Source: Monodelphis domestica (Eukaryota; Chordata; Mammalia; Didelphimorphia; Didelphidae). From it: DNA of 64,000 nucleotides. Position numbers and translations under genes: made by a program. How positions within the stretch are numbered: the first letter of the stretch is position 1; each line of letters opens with the position of its first letter. The notes below the pieces were generated by a model. That model ran no database searches and was not told the origin of the DNA. It saw only the letters and a program-made list of their open reading frames with translations. Below are positions 31,586-43,621 of this stretch, piece by piece. Location of the stretch: assembly GCF_027887165.1 (NCBI RefSeq), contig NC_077232.1:17483755-17547754 (forward strand), in the 5' to 3' direction.

Positions 31586-33837
31586 CTAGGGGATGATTTG
31601 AGCCCAATAAAAATAGATCCATGCCACCCAAGTTCATAAGAGGTTAACATCAAGACCAGAAAGCCAATTTATTAATGAACAATAAAACTTTGGCTAGTGT
31701 AAGGCCAGGAATTTAGAAGGCACTAAACAAAATGAAAACCTATATCATGGCCAATAGGATCCCAATATTCAAGTATTGAGTTAACTCAAGGATCTGATCA
31801 GGGACAGTACTACAGGAGTCTGAACAATATCTTATTTTCTACTTCTCCGGTTGCACTCTTTAAGTATACTTCTTACTCTCATACCCTCTTCTCACTACAT
31901 TTCCTTCTATATCCTGGTCCATTTCATTTCATTAGATTTCCATAACAAGTTGCAGTTCCAATGCTATAAATTCATAGGATTTTGGATTTTGAGTTGAAGT
32001 TTAGTCCAAACTTACAGATGAGGAAAATGAAGCCCAGAGAGATTGAGTGACTTGATTAAGGTAATACAGCTAGTAAGTATCCAAGGTAAGAAATTAACTC
32101 ATGTCTTCCTGACATCCAGACGAAAGTTATATATCATGTACTCTCTCCTCATTTGTCCTCCTTTTTTCCTTCCTTGATTACCTTTTCCTCACTTCTCTAT
32201 CACCATCCTTTGGTAATTTTCTTATGAAAATTAAAAGAGATCATCAAGCCCAAGCTCCTCCATTTACAGAGGAGGAAATTGAGGAAAGAAAAGAGATTTC
32301 AGCTAATAGAGGAAGAATGGAGATTCCAATCCAAGCCTTCTGACTCTCCAACCACCATCCTTTCCACTATTCTATCCTGCCTCTTATTAAGTAAAGTGTC
32401 TCATTCATATCTGAAGAAGGATCCAAACTCACATGTCCTGACTCCAGGTGCTCTGGCCACTAGGCAATTTTGCCTCTAGTTAGCCACTTCATAGGGTACT
32501 TGTGAAGACCCAATGAGGCAAGGGAAGCAAACTCATGCTGTTATTGCCTAAAATGAACAGACTTAGAACCACACCGACTGCCTCCTGGACCTGGTGGTTG
32601 TATGCCGCCATGTTCTGTCCCCACCATGAGCAGAACAGCTGCAAATGAGCTGGCTGGTCTGAAGAAATGGAAAGTGAAACAACTGGTTCCCCTCCTTCTG
32701 TGCCTTTCCCCAGATGAGCACCTCCTTCCTGCCAGCTGGAAAGCAAGATACCCCATGCAGCTAGCTGGGGTGACTCACTAGCAGCAAGGCTCCATTCTGA
32801 GGCCAATCCAGCTACTGGATTTTCCTCTATCCAAACTCAGGACACACTAAGTCAGTTCTGGATTATTTGGGTTTACTGAGAGGTACTTTAGAGTAGTGGG
32901 AAGAAAGATGGCCTCAGAATCAGAAAGACCTGGGTTAAAACCCTGGGTAAGTCGCTTGTACCTCAGTTTCCCCAGGCTGCTTCCAAAGAGTATATGTTAT
33001 AGGCAGCTCCCTAATCTTCATCAGTGCAAAGCTTCCACACCAAGAACTCAGCACACTGGTGAAATCACAAGTCTAGACCAAACCACAACACAAGCAAAAC
33101 CAACAAGACCGATGCACAGTCCCAAACTGATTCTAGAGTAGGACACGTCTTTGGAATATCCTCACACGTCATCCTCATCCAATGTGATTTCAGCAGAGGA
33201 GCAAATTCTTTCAGGAGGAGCCCACAGAGGCCCAGAAGAGGTCCGGTTCTACCCAATAGATGGCATGTGGTGCAGACTATTCTCTAAAGACACTGAGAAT
33301 GAGCCCTGCCCTCCAGAGCAGCAACCTGTCTAGGTTTGCTCGATGCTTCATACCCTCACCACAGTTTCTGGTATGTCATAGGCGCTTAATAAATGTTTAT
33401 TGATTGATTACAAGTTATGGTCCACTCTTTCCTGTGGACACTGTGTGCACTGGTGTGGCTGAGGGCAACTTGTTTTGTTTCAGTTTCTGTAAGTAAATGC
33501 TTCATGATTCATAGCTAACTGAGTCAGCTTGGATGATTTGTTAAAAGGGAGGCACATAGATGGTTGCTCAGGATTAGTCACGGGTGGGAGACTCTGGTCT
33601 CCTCTAGCACCAGAATTACACGCAGGGTTACTTCAAAAGTGGGTGGTAGCCAAAGGGTCCCTCTTCTGGAAAACCACTTCTTCCTACCAGTGTGACTCAC
33701 TCAACAGATGAGAAAAGAAAGACAGGAGAGAGAGTTGGGAGTTGGTGCCATGACCTGCTCTTCATACTTTGCCCTCAGTTTTTCTTTCCAGACTGATTAT
33801 ACATCATTCTCCCCTTTGCAAATGCCACAGCAGCTAG
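31586..33837. other. Intergenic with several MIR/L2 remnants
   Basis: Reverse MIR-like pieces lie at about 31,990-32,120 (CTTACAGATGAGGAAAATGA) and 32,240-32,470. A forward piece lies at 32,885-32,980. An L2-type end is near 33,350-33,410 (TAGGCGCTTAATAAATGTTT with a TTGATTGATT tail). The remainder (32,480-32,830; 33,420-33,830) shows nothing recognisable. Confidence 0.45.
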
Positions 33838-34056
33838 CCTGAGTGGCAGACAGAGCGCTGGGCCTGGAGTCAGGGAGGCTCACCTTCTTCAGTTCAAATC
33901 TGGCCTCGGACATTGCTGTGCCCCTGGGCAAGTTACTTTACCCTGTTGTCCTCAGTTTTCTCATCTGTAAAATCAGCTGGAGAAAGAAAAATCAGATCAT
34001 TCCAATGCCTTTGCCAAGAAAACCCCAAAATGGGGCTCACAAAGAATCAGAAATGC
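33838..34056 (+). repeat. SINE with BovB/RTE-like tail
   Basis: A forward copy: GTTCAAATCTGGCCTCGGAC, CCCCTGGGCAAGTTACTTTA, then TTTGCCAAGAAAACCCCAAA and GGGGCTCACAAAGAATCAGA. Confidence 0.85.
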
Positions 34057-34282
34057 AATATTCCAGGCAATTGGCCCAATTGTTATTCCTATACACTCCA
34101 TCTCCCACTTCCATGCCTTTTCATTCAGGTCAATATTCCATGGCTAGAATGCTCTCTCCTTCCCTCTCCTTTTAGAATCCTTGGTTTCTCTCAATCCTTA
34201 GCTCCAATTCCATCTTCTGAGGTAGAACTCTCCCAGACTCCCAGCTACTAGTGCCTTCCCTTCTTTAGAAGACTTTAGACAA

Positions 34283-35545
34283 AGGGCGCTAAAAGATTGT
34301 CTGCCCTTTAATCCAGCCATACAACTGCTGGGTTTGTACCCCAAAGAGATCATAAGGAAAAAGACTTGTACAAGAACATTCATATCTGCGCTCTTTGTGG
34401 TGGCCAAAAATTGGAAAATGAGGGGATGCCCTTCAATTGGGGAATGAGTAAAGAAATTATGGTATCTGTTGGTGATGGAATACTATTGTGCTCAAAGGAA
34501 TAGTAAAGTGGAGGAATTCCATGTGAACTGGGAAGATCTCCAGAAACTGATGCAGAGTGAATTGAGCAGAACCAGGAGAATATTGTACACAAGGACTGAT
34601 ACATTGTAGCACAATTGAATATAATATTCTTCTCTACTAGCAGCAATTGGGGTGTATGGGGTGCTCAGGGAGGAGTAATATCTTTGGTATGGAGGGTTTG
34701 TCGTGCCCTCCTAGGGCAGCTCTCCAGCCTATGACCCTCACCTGCAACCCAGCTCTCACTTGTGGCTCCTAGTAGCTGCTAGCATGCGGCAGCAGCCACA
34801 CCCCGGGCAACGGCTTCAACAGGCCGGCTAAACCTTGTGAGGGTAGCCATTGGGTCGTCGTGGACCCCTGGTGAACCAGGGCTTTGCTCACCCAGCATGT
34901 GAAGACTGCTTTGGTGGAACAGGTGGAAGAAACCAACAAGAAGGTTCAACGGCTGAGATGGCGACGCAGCAAGGCACTGTGGAGTGCTTAGGGCGTGTTG
35001 GAGCACAACAGACAACATGGCCATCCAATGCAGCTGAGGAAGTCTCCAGATGTAACAACTTTTCGTGCCACTGGACCCAGGCTTCCAATGCCGAGAGAGT
35101 GGGACTGTCTCTGTGCATCGACTTTTCCACTTAAATCTTCATGCACAGGTGTCTTTGTGCACAAATACACACAAAGACAATAGTCATCCTAGGTTACTGA
35201 GAGACTACTACCACTAGCAGCAATGCAATGATCCAGGAAAATTCAGAGGGACTCATGAGAAAGAACTGTGGGAGTAGAAATGCAGAAGAAAAACAACTGC
35301 TTGATCACATGGGTCGGTGGGGATGTGATTGGGGATGCAGACGCTAAATGATCACCCTAGTGTAAATATAATATGGAAATGGGTCTTGATCAATGACACA
35401 TGTAAAACCCAGTGGAACTGCTCTTGACTATGGGGGAGGGGTGGAGGGGTAGGAGGAAAGGAGGGAAAGAACATTATTCATGTAACCATGGAAAAAATAT
35501 TCTAAATTAATTAATTAAATAAAAATTTTCAATTGAGAAAAAAAA
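34283..35545 (+). mobile_element. L1 3' end interrupted by a 565 bp insertion
   Basis: L1 3' sequence (GGGTTTGTACCCCAAAGAGA, CCTTCAATTGGGGAATGAGT, GGAATTCCATGTGAACTGGG, then after the insert GAAAGAACTGTGGGAGTAGA, ACATGTAAAACCCAGTGGAA and an A-rich end). Its order matches the L1 at 58,577-59,236, which has no insert at the same point. Confidence 0.9.
34648..35212. mobile_element. Unrecognised 565 bp retroposon-like insertion
   Basis: This sits in the L1 3' end exactly between two copies of ACTAGCAGCAAT (34636-34647 and 35213-35224). The uninterrupted L1 at 58,577-59,236 has that 12-mer once. The insert is GC-richer than its host, begins TGGGGTGTATGGGGTG and ends GAGAGACTACTACC. It has no A-tail, no evident terminal inverted repeats and no open frame longer than about 94 codons. 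I cannot name the family. A non-LTR retroposon without A-tail, a retrocopied RNA or a DNA element are all possible. Confidence 0.8.
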
Positions 35546-36409
35546 AAAAGACCTTAGAGGTCATTCAGCTCAAGCCCTTCATTTTACAGATAGGTACACT
35601 GAATAATGCTGGATTGAGCGGAATGAAGGAGTGTGCTCGGGGAAGGATGGAGAAAGAATTTCTGACTAGGTAATCTGGGAAGGCTCCTTGAGAGAGGAGC
35701 TGATGGAGGAGCTGATGGAAGGAGCAGTCCTATCAGTTTAGGCTCCCTGACACTGATTTTTCTGGGGGGGGGAGGGGAGGAGGAGGATTGTTAACAGGAG
35801 AACTCTGCCTAGCATTCTGGTGCAAAGCAACAGCCTCTATAACCCAGCAATAACCCCCAATTCTTCCTTATCTGAATATGAATTATTTGCCTTATAGACT
35901 CACCTTTTAACCTTGGGCTAACTTCCCCTTCTGTCTCTCTTGTTTCCCCTCCCAGAGTTAATGAAAACTTAAAAGATGCAAATAATCCTTGTAGGAGCTA
36001 GGATTTTCCCACTTCCCTTTTTCCCTCATTTCAGTTCTACAGACTTAAAAATGAAGTACTTACTGTGAGCAAGAGACAGCAATAAGGGCTCCAGATACAA
36101 AGAAAAGGGGGAAATAATCTCTGTCCTCAAAGGAGCCCCCATTCTAATGGGAGATACAACTTGTACATAAGTAAAGATAAGATATATACATGCATATCAG
36201 CAACCTCAGAGAGGAGTCAGGGAGAAATCTACTACAGAAGGTGGAATTGGAGCTGAGGATTGAGGTAAACCAAGGATTCTAAAAGAGGGGAGGTAAGGAG
36301 AGAGCATTTCAGGCAGGGAATGAAAGGTGTGGAGGTGGGAGATGGAGCCTTGTCTATAAGGAATAACAACTGGGCCAATTGCTGGAAATGTAGCCTACTT
36401 GTTGGTGTT
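35546..36409. repeat. Intergenic; L2-type fragment at ~36,050-36,360
   Basis: The L2 part shows GTACTTACTGTGAGCAAGAG, AGGAGCCCCCATTCTAATGG and GGTGTGGAGGTGGGAGATGG. The rest is unrecognised, with a G-rich run near 35,763. Confidence 0.5.
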
Positions 36410-36815
36410 CAGTCATTTCTAATTCTTTGTGAACCCCCTTTTGGGGTTTTCTAGGCAAAGCTGTTGGAGTGGTCTGCTATTTCCCTCTCCAGTTGATTTT
36501 ACAGATGAAGAAACTGAGGACAACAGGGTTAGGTCACTTGCCCAGGGTCATACAGCTAAGATACTGGAGTGGTCTGCCATTTATTTCTCCAGCTGATTTT
36601 ACAGATGAGGAAACTGAGAACCACAGAGTGAAGTCACTTGCCCAGGGTCATACAGCTAAGACACTGGAGTTGTCTGCCATTTCTTTCTCCAGCTGATTTT
36701 ACAGATAAGGAAACTGAGGACAACAGGGTAAAGTCACTTGCTCAGGGACACATCTATGTCTGAGGCCAGATTTGAACTGAGGAAGATCATCCTCCCTGAT
36801 TCCAGGCCCAGAACT
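36410..36815 (-). repeat. RTE-tailed SINE with internal 100 bp triplication
   Basis: A reverse copy in which one unit (GGAGTGGTCTGCYAT ... ATTTTACAGATGARGAAACTG ... CTTGCCCAGGGTCATACAGC, shown in parts) occurs three times. The start motif GGAGT is at 36466, 36566 and 36666, an exact 100 bp period; the third copy continues into the normal SINE body at about 36,750. The copies differ from each other by several substitutions, so the triplication is not brand new. Confidence 0.9.
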
Positions 36816-36844
36816 CATGTATAAATATTTGTTCAACTTTTGCA

Positions 36845-37440
36845 TAGAGACCTCCAGTGAGATCTTAGAGTCTAACATCTCCTGAAGCAGCCCATTTCAC
36901 TCTTGGAGAGATCTCGTGTTTTTATTTCTATCAAACTCAAATTCTATTCCTGCTATCTAAAGCTTTTGGTTCTGCCCTCTGGGGCCAAACAAAATGAGGG
37001 GTCAATCCCTCTTCTAGGTAAGAGACCCTTGAATTCTTAGAGTCAGTCGCCATGATCTTAGGGCCATTGTTTGGGTGATTATTCTCCCAATGGATCTTTC
37101 CACGCCCAGGGGTCCAAGCAAACAATTCATGTAATAAAATATATATATTCAAATATTTCTAGGTAAAAGGAGTTCTCTAGGCAGAAAGATCTAGACAAGG
37201 AGACTAAAACCATCAACAAGAAGGTTCTCTGGGGTCTCAGGAACTCCCCATCAATGTCCTGAAAAGTGCTTTTACACTCATCTTGCCCAAAGGGCTCAGG
37301 TCAATCCATCTGGAGGCCAATGCTTCCAATTTCCTCAGCTGGTCCTCTGATGGCATGATCTTAAGGCTCTTCCCCATCAGACTGGCCCACTAGGGATTTA
37401 GGAGGCCCTCCTTTATTCTTTGACTCTTTCTCATCTCTAG
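36845..37440. repeat. Old LINE remnant with inserted dispersed repeat
   Basis: The flanks (GGTTCTGCCCTCTGGGGCCA; GATGGCATGATCTTAAGGCT) match the antisense LINE pattern of 15,475-16,050. The middle, about 37,130-37,330, resembles 28,800-28,910 and may be an insertion. Confidence 0.4.
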
Positions 37441-38449
37441 AAAAGAATATAACCTGGTCAAGTCCTAGCCTTGTTAGGTTTTAAACTGAACAGAGATTCC
37501 ACTGGAAGGCTGAAGCAGATTTTCTTACAATGTTGGAGACATCTGGTTGACCAGGATGTCAACAATGCACAGTTATGCCTGCTAAGTCTCCTATTAACTT
37601 GGGATACAGAGTCCATCTTGTGCCCTCCGTTCCTGTTTCACGTGGGCATTTTTTCCTCCAGTCTCTCCTACTCCCCAAAGCCTGAAGGCATCTCCCACAA
37701 TGTTTCCTCCCTCCACCACACAGGCACAGGAAGCCCTAAGGTTACTATGGTACATTCCAAGACTTCCCCCACTTTCCAACTTCCTCTTATCTTTCAAAGC
37801 TGGCTATCAATTCTGTGTGATCAACATTTGTTCCTTTTGTGTGTGTGTGTGTCTGCCCCTTGCTGTCTATTCCAGCTGAAAGATGGCCAACACCCTCAGT
37901 CATCCCTGAAATGTTGCCATATTCCTTATCTACAAAGAAGGCTGCACCAGGGAACAAGCCTTTCTCCCAACTTTCCTGAAGCCACTAAATTTGTTATTTA
38001 GCCTGAAGTATCCCGACAAGAGCCAACCTTCACCCCAACCTCTCTCCCTCACACCCAGCCCTTCGTCTGAATGGATTTCATTTAAATACTCCCTAGTGGG
38101 CTCTAGGATTCTCCTGCCCCTTCCCAGAAAGCCAGGGGAAAGAGAAATCCACCCCCACTTCAGCTGGCTCAACCTCTTCCACCCAAAGCTCATGCAGGAA
38201 ACCAGAAAGGGGCTCAGATCTGCCCAGACATTTCCAGTGCCAGTTCTGTCACTCCAACTGGGGCTGAGATTGCCGTTAAGTCCGAGGAACCACCAAGATT
38301 CCCCAGGTATGTGTCCTTCCCTCAAAAGTAGTCTTTGATGTACAGGTCACCACCCCGACCCCCAAGAGATAGCCTCATTGTGGCTCTAGCACTCTGATCC
38401 CTGTGCATAGATAGCTTTGGGCTGCCAAGACCACTGCCCTGTTCTCTCT
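37441..38449. other. Intergenic; unsupported 176-codon open frame
   Basis: A plus-strand frame at 37,471-38,001 has no recognisable domain, a Leu/Ser/Pro/His-rich composition and a low-complexity (GT)n inside it (about 37,838-37,853). No splice or promoter context is visible. I regard it as chance. Confidence 0.45.
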
Positions 38450-38687
38450 TTTTGTGGCTGGGTCATGCCAGTTGATTTTTCATGACTCCATTTGAGTTTT
38501 CTTGGCAAAGGTATTGGAGTGGTTGTCCATTTCCTTCTCCAGCTCATTTTATAGATGAGGAAACGGAGGTAAGCAGGGTGAAATGATTTGCCCAAGGTCA
38601 CACAGCTAGTAAATGTTTGAGGCCAGTTTTGAACTCAGGAAGATGAGTCATGAGGGATCAAACCCATTATACCACCTTGCTGCCCTC
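38450..38687 (-). repeat. SINE with BovB/RTE-like tail
   Basis: A reverse copy: GAGTTTTCTTGGCAAAGGTA, then CATTTCCTTCTCCAGCTCAT, CORE, and ATACCACCTTGCTGCC. Confidence 0.85.
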
Positions 38688-39246
38688 TCCTTCTCTCATA
38701 ACTAATCTATCAAAAGGTCTCCTGACCAGTTTCCCTCTCCACAACCTCTCTCTTTAATCCCTTCTGCACTGCCTCCTAGTCGCCGTCTTAAAGCCCAGCC
38801 TTGATCCCATTCATTTCTTCCTCTATAACCTTCACTGACTGTGGATGATTCTTCATCACTAGAGGCTGAATGGCTGCTCTCAAAGGATATTATAGAATGG
38901 GATGATGAGGAGAGAGAGGAGGAGTTGGACTAGACAACCTCTTGGACCCTGCCTGGCTCCCCCAATGCCCTCAGTTGAAAGGGTTCTCTCCCCTTGAAAA
39001 TGACATGAACACTTTATCTGGATTTTTCTTTCTTTTTTGGTTGTTCAAGGAATCTTTCCTTTGTCCTTCATCACTCTCGACCTTAAATTATCCTCATCTA
39101 GGTACATGTTATTGATTTTTCTGGGGTTAGAAGTGGAGGTCCAGACCTCTAATGTCATTGTTGCTAGCACTCCTAGTATGGAAACTCCTTCCACCAGAGC
39201 AAATCAGCCACTTAACTCATTTACAATTACTAAGAGTACTATGAGA

Positions 39247-39451
39247 GGGGGCAGCTGGGTGGCTCAGTGGATTGAGAGCCAGGCCTAGAGACGGGAGGTC
39301 CTGGGTTCAAATTTGACCTCAGGCACTTCCCAGCTGTGTGACCCTGGGCAAGTCACTTAACCCTCATTGCCTAGCCCTTACAACTCTTCTGCCTTGGAGC
39401 CAATATCACAGTATTGAGTCCAAGATGGAAGGTCAGGGTTTAAAAAAAAAA
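39247..39451 (+). repeat. Marsupial CORE-SINE with TSD
   Basis: A full-length forward copy close to the apparent consensus. AGTACTATGAGA (39235-39246) recurs as AGTACTGTGAGA (39452-39463). Confidence 0.94.
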
Positions 39452-39459
39452 AGTACTGT

Positions 39460-40394
39460 GAGATATTAACTGACTTGCCCAGGGTCATACAGCTAGCAGG
39501 ATTTGAATCCAGTATCTTCAGACTAAAGGGCTGACCTTTTATCCACCAGATCTCATTTATTCTCTAAATGTCATTCAGTCAATCCAGTATTATGAAGGTA
39601 CCAAAGGCACTAGAGGCCGAAAGAAAAGGGGAAAACCCTGCCTTAGAGGAGTTTGTATGGACAGATACACACATGTACACACAACACACAGATACACATA
39701 AGCACACACTAGCAGATACACTCCCAACATACATATATACACACGTGCACACACACATGCACACACACTGGCTAGTTCCTATATGGCAAAAACAACCAGA
39801 CACTTCCTCTATCTAAACTCCCTTCAGAAGAGGAAGTGAGATTAGAGACAAGAAGTGATTAAGTTTGAAAAATCAGGACACGGGAGAGACTTGGGCTCAC
39901 TTTGACCCTCAGAGTTATGTTATTTATTAACCTAATGGCTTGGGCAAGTCACTAAATGTTATCAGATCTCTCTTGGGAGAAGAGAAGGGAGGGGAAATAA
40001 AATGATAGAAGGCGTGTAAGAGAGCAGTGAAGTGCCACCCAGTTATCCCAGACACAACCACGGGTCTTCATTTCTGTTCCACTGGGCTACTTTCAGACAC
40101 TGAAGTCCAGCATTTCACAGGCTGCTTCTCCTTTTACCTTTAGGATTGGACAGATCTGCCTGGGTTCTCTTTCTTGTCAAGGAGAAAAAAAGTCCCCATT
40201 GGGGTGATCCATTTCTGAAGTAAAAACACCAGCAGGGAATCCTCAAAACAACTATTTAAGAAGAGCTATGGATGTCTGGATGACGTTCAAGGTCCCTTCT
40301 GGAGCTGCCACTATTGTTATGAGATTCTTTTCAGCTCAGATAGTCTCCAGTTATCTTTGAATAAATACTTATTGGATGCTGCTCTGTTACTGTC
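39460..40394. repeat. Intergenic; CORE remnant and CA-rich stretch
   Basis: About 39,464-39,560 is a reverse CORE-SINE remnant (TTGCCCAGGGTCATACAGCT). About 39,664-39,770 is an imperfect (CA)n/(ACAC-AT) stretch. The rest is unrecognised. Confidence 0.5.
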
Positions 40395-40760
40395 CCTTCC
40401 AGATCTGATGTTCTGGGACCTCGGTTCTAAAGGTTCCTTTCAGTTCTAGCCTTCTGTGTTCTATATTCTAAGGTCCCTTCCATTTCTAGCATTCTCTGTC
40501 CTCCATTCTAAACTTATTTCCATCATCACGTTCTAAGTTCTTCATTCTAGAGTCATTTGAACCCCAACAATTATTCTCGCATTCATCATTCTAAGGTCCA
40601 TTCTAGCTCTATCATTCCAACTCCATTCATTCATTCACTTATTCCAACTCCAGTAATCTTTATATTTTAAAATGCACCATTCTAACATCCATTCCAACTT
40701 GAACGTTCTGTGTTCTGCAGTCCAATGTACTATCCAGGTCTCTCTACTTCAGTTTAATTC
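40395..40760 (+). repeat. ~40 bp SINE-tail minisatellite, about 8 units
   Basis: Tandem, diverged units of the form 'CATTCTGTGTTCTA' plus 'TTCTAAGGTCCCTTCCAKYTCTAG' (shown in parts; KY are ambiguity codes), about 37-45 bp each. Clear starts include CTTCTGTGTTCTATATTCTA, ATTCTCTGTCCTCCATTCTA, TTCATCATTCTAAGGTCC-like and GTTCTGTGTTCTGCAGTCCA. It looks like an expanded MIR/THER-type SINE tail. Confidence 0.65.
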
Positions 40761-42493
40761 AATGAAATTCCATAAATATTCCGTTAGAACCTAACCTGTG
40801 CCAGCCACTGCCTACGTATGACATGAATTTTTAACTTAAGACCCATGAATTGAAAAATTGATAGAAAAATCGATGAATAGATATAGATCTATTTTAATGC
40901 AATTGGTTTTCTCTGTAACGCTGTGCACTTAATTTTATCCCTTAAAGATGGTGTCCTGAAAAGGAGTCGATATGTTTCCGTGAATTGCCAATGGAGTCCA
41001 TGACACAAAGAAGGCCAAGAATCTATGGTTTATGGCTGGCCTAATATTCTCCACGTTAACACTACTTTTAGCTCTGACATTTCTCATCTGGCCCTCTAGC
41101 TCTGACAGTTCTAGACTCCTAGGTCTCTTCCAACTTGGACGTTCTAGTTTTTCCTTTTTTAATTTATACGGATAGATCTTGTTTTCACACCACTTGGATT
41201 TTCAGATATATCCCCTCCCTCTCCCTCTTCTTGAAGAGCCATCTTTCAAGATAGAGAATTATTTGGGGGGAAAAGGCAGTTCAGGAAAAGTAACAAACAC
41301 GTGGCCTGAGCTCCTGGCACAGGCATTGTTCTGCAGCCACAGTGGGTGGCTACCTCTGCACAGAAGAGAAGGATGGGGCGAGGGTCCTTTTTTCACCCCT
41401 TCTTCAGGGCAGAATTTGAGCATTATAGTCACAGTCATAAGGTAGCCTCCAACTCTTACATTCTATGGTTCTATGAATCCAGGAGCCATAAATAGCACCG
41501 TGTTGTCTAGTTGACCAGAATTTCTGGAATAGAGTTGGAAGAAAGTCTAGGGAAACCTCAGTAATAATTGGGTAAAACCATCATCGGAGCTGGAAGGCCA
41601 TGTAGATGAATCATTTTGACTTGGTGAGGCCCAACGACTTGTCCAAAGTCCAACAGAGAGTCAGCCCTTAATTCCTCACAGAATCTGAAGCCAGGACCTG
41701 TGGCCTCAGACTCAGTTCTCCTCCTGCTGTAGCAGTCACAAGGGTGAGAACAGGCAAGGCTATATCTGGGGAGGTTTCATCACCACCTTGGGCAATAACT
41801 GAAATGCAGAACCCAAGGGAAAATAACCGCTCCTTCCTGCCCAGGCCACATGAGCCTGTGGTCCAGATTGGTACAAAGAAGGGAAGGAGCAGGGACTGGA
41901 TGGGCCCCCCAACAGAGTTTGAGAAAGTAACCCTTTGGCTTCCCTCTTTTCAATGAACAAAACCTTTCTTTTCAGGAAGAAATGGAACTATCAAGGCCTG
42001 TGAGCAAAACAGACACACAACCCTATGGTCGTTATTGACCAAGGGCTGGGTTTGGAACTCTTGGGTGCCCATGGCACAATGACAGTTGAGGAGGCATGAC
42101 AAAAACTAGATCTGGGATGTGGGCTAAACATACCGTTGTGTGCTGATTAGTCATCGCTGCTAGACTCTTCTTTTTCAAGCGTGACATGCAAATTTTAGTT
42201 GAAGAAAATTTTTTCTTCTTCTCCTTTATTATCACATGACTTCAAAGAGAGAAATTGTTCAACAGTCGGGTCACATTTGATTCATATCTGGAATGTCTGA
42301 GAAATGGTGATGGTGGTGATGGTGAAGCCCCACACTTCCACCTTCTGTTACTGCTCATGTATACTTAGAAAAGTCACTTCCCCCTAGGATCCTCAGGAGG
42401 TTGGACTATATCTTAAAGTCCCTGACAGAGGGACTTACAAGGTCTCCCTTTTAGACTGTAAGCTCCCGGAGGGTGAGGATTGGCTAGAATCTT
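40761..42493. other. Intergenic with old repeats, no gene
   Basis: About 40,810-41,030 resembles an old dispersed element (CTTAAGACCCATGAATTGAA ... GGAGTCCATGACACAAAGAA). About 41,060-41,150 has more SINE-tail units, and 41,575-41,715 a MIR-like remnant. No coding sequence is supported. Confidence 0.4.
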
Positions 42494-42750
42494 TGTTGTT
42501 CAGTCATTTTCAGTCATGTCTGATCCTTTGGGACCCTATTTGGAATCTTCTTGGTAAAAGATATTGGAGTAGTTGGTCATTTCCTTCTCTAGTTCGTTTT
42601 ACAGATGGGGAAACTAAGGCAGACAAGGTAAAATGACTTGCCCAATGTCACACAGCTAGGACATTTCTGAGGCCAGATTAGAACTCAGGAAAATGAGTCT
42701 TCCCAACTCTAGACTTGGCACTTAATCCACTGCATCACCCAACTACCCCA
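42494..42750 (-). repeat. SINE with BovB/RTE-like tail
   Basis: A reverse, near-complete copy: GTTGTTCAGTCATTTTCAGT, TTGGTAAAAGATATTGGAGT, TTACAGATGGGGAAACTAAG, ending CATCACCCAACTACCC. Confidence 0.88.
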
Positions 42751-43621
42751 GACTATTAATAAATCCTTGTTGGATTATATTCCAGCTCTAAATTGATGAT
42801 CTGGTGATGATAATGGTGAAAACAAGAAGAGTGATTGTCAGCTTGGATTTGGGAAAAGCACTGGTTCTGAAGGCAAGGATCCTCAGTTCGAATCCTGTCT
42901 CTGATGCATACTTCCTGTACAACCTTGAGTAAGTTACTTCACGTTCCTGGGACTCCTTAACTAAGATCCCTAGACTGGATAACTGCTGAGGTTCTTTCCT
43001 CCTCTAAAGCTATGATCCTATGCATGAGCACTTATAAAGTGCCTTCTAAGTACCAGGCACTGCAGTAGGTTCTGAGGTTACAACAACAGAATAGCCCCTG
43101 CCCTCAAGGAGCTTCCAATCTATAGAAGAGGAGATGGGATAAGAGACGAAAAATGCCGAAGATGCTGATGATGGATGGAATGCCGCCATCTGGGAGGGCT
43201 CAGTTTATATGAAGGGAATTTCTGCTGGAAGAGGAAGGTTTAAAGCGGCTTATTATAGTAGATTACAAATGGTTCAGCACCAAGGGCTTCCCCAGGCTTT
43301 GGGAGCCAATCTTCCAGCTCAATACCCAAATCACTGGCTAATTAGTCTAGTCTGAAAGCAGCTGGCAAATCTATTCAGGTACAAGCAGCTTGAACAGTCC
43401 CAAATTAGTCTGATGGCTTCAATCCACCAACAGAACTCCATGTTTGGGCTTTCCCCAGTATTCCCACTGGGCCCCAGAAGTCCCATTGTGCTCCCTGAAT
43501 GGTATAGCCAATTTTGCTCCCCTCAAAGATTAGAGAGTGTAATGAGAGCAGACAACTCTTTGAGCTCTTCCTGTGCTCGCTCTCCCTTCCAGATGGTGCC
43601 TATATAATCACATAATCCATG
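42751..43621. other. Intergenic; MIR and L2 remnants
   Basis: A MIR-like copy at about 42,825-43,020; an L2-like fragment at about 43,028-43,130 (TTCTAAGTACCAGGCACTGC, CTGCCCTCAAGGAGCTTCCA). The remainder is unrecognised. Confidence 0.5.

Noticed and set aside
37471-38001. 176-codon plus-strand open frame
   Set aside because: No domain, odd composition, contains a GT microsatellite, no splice or promoter context.
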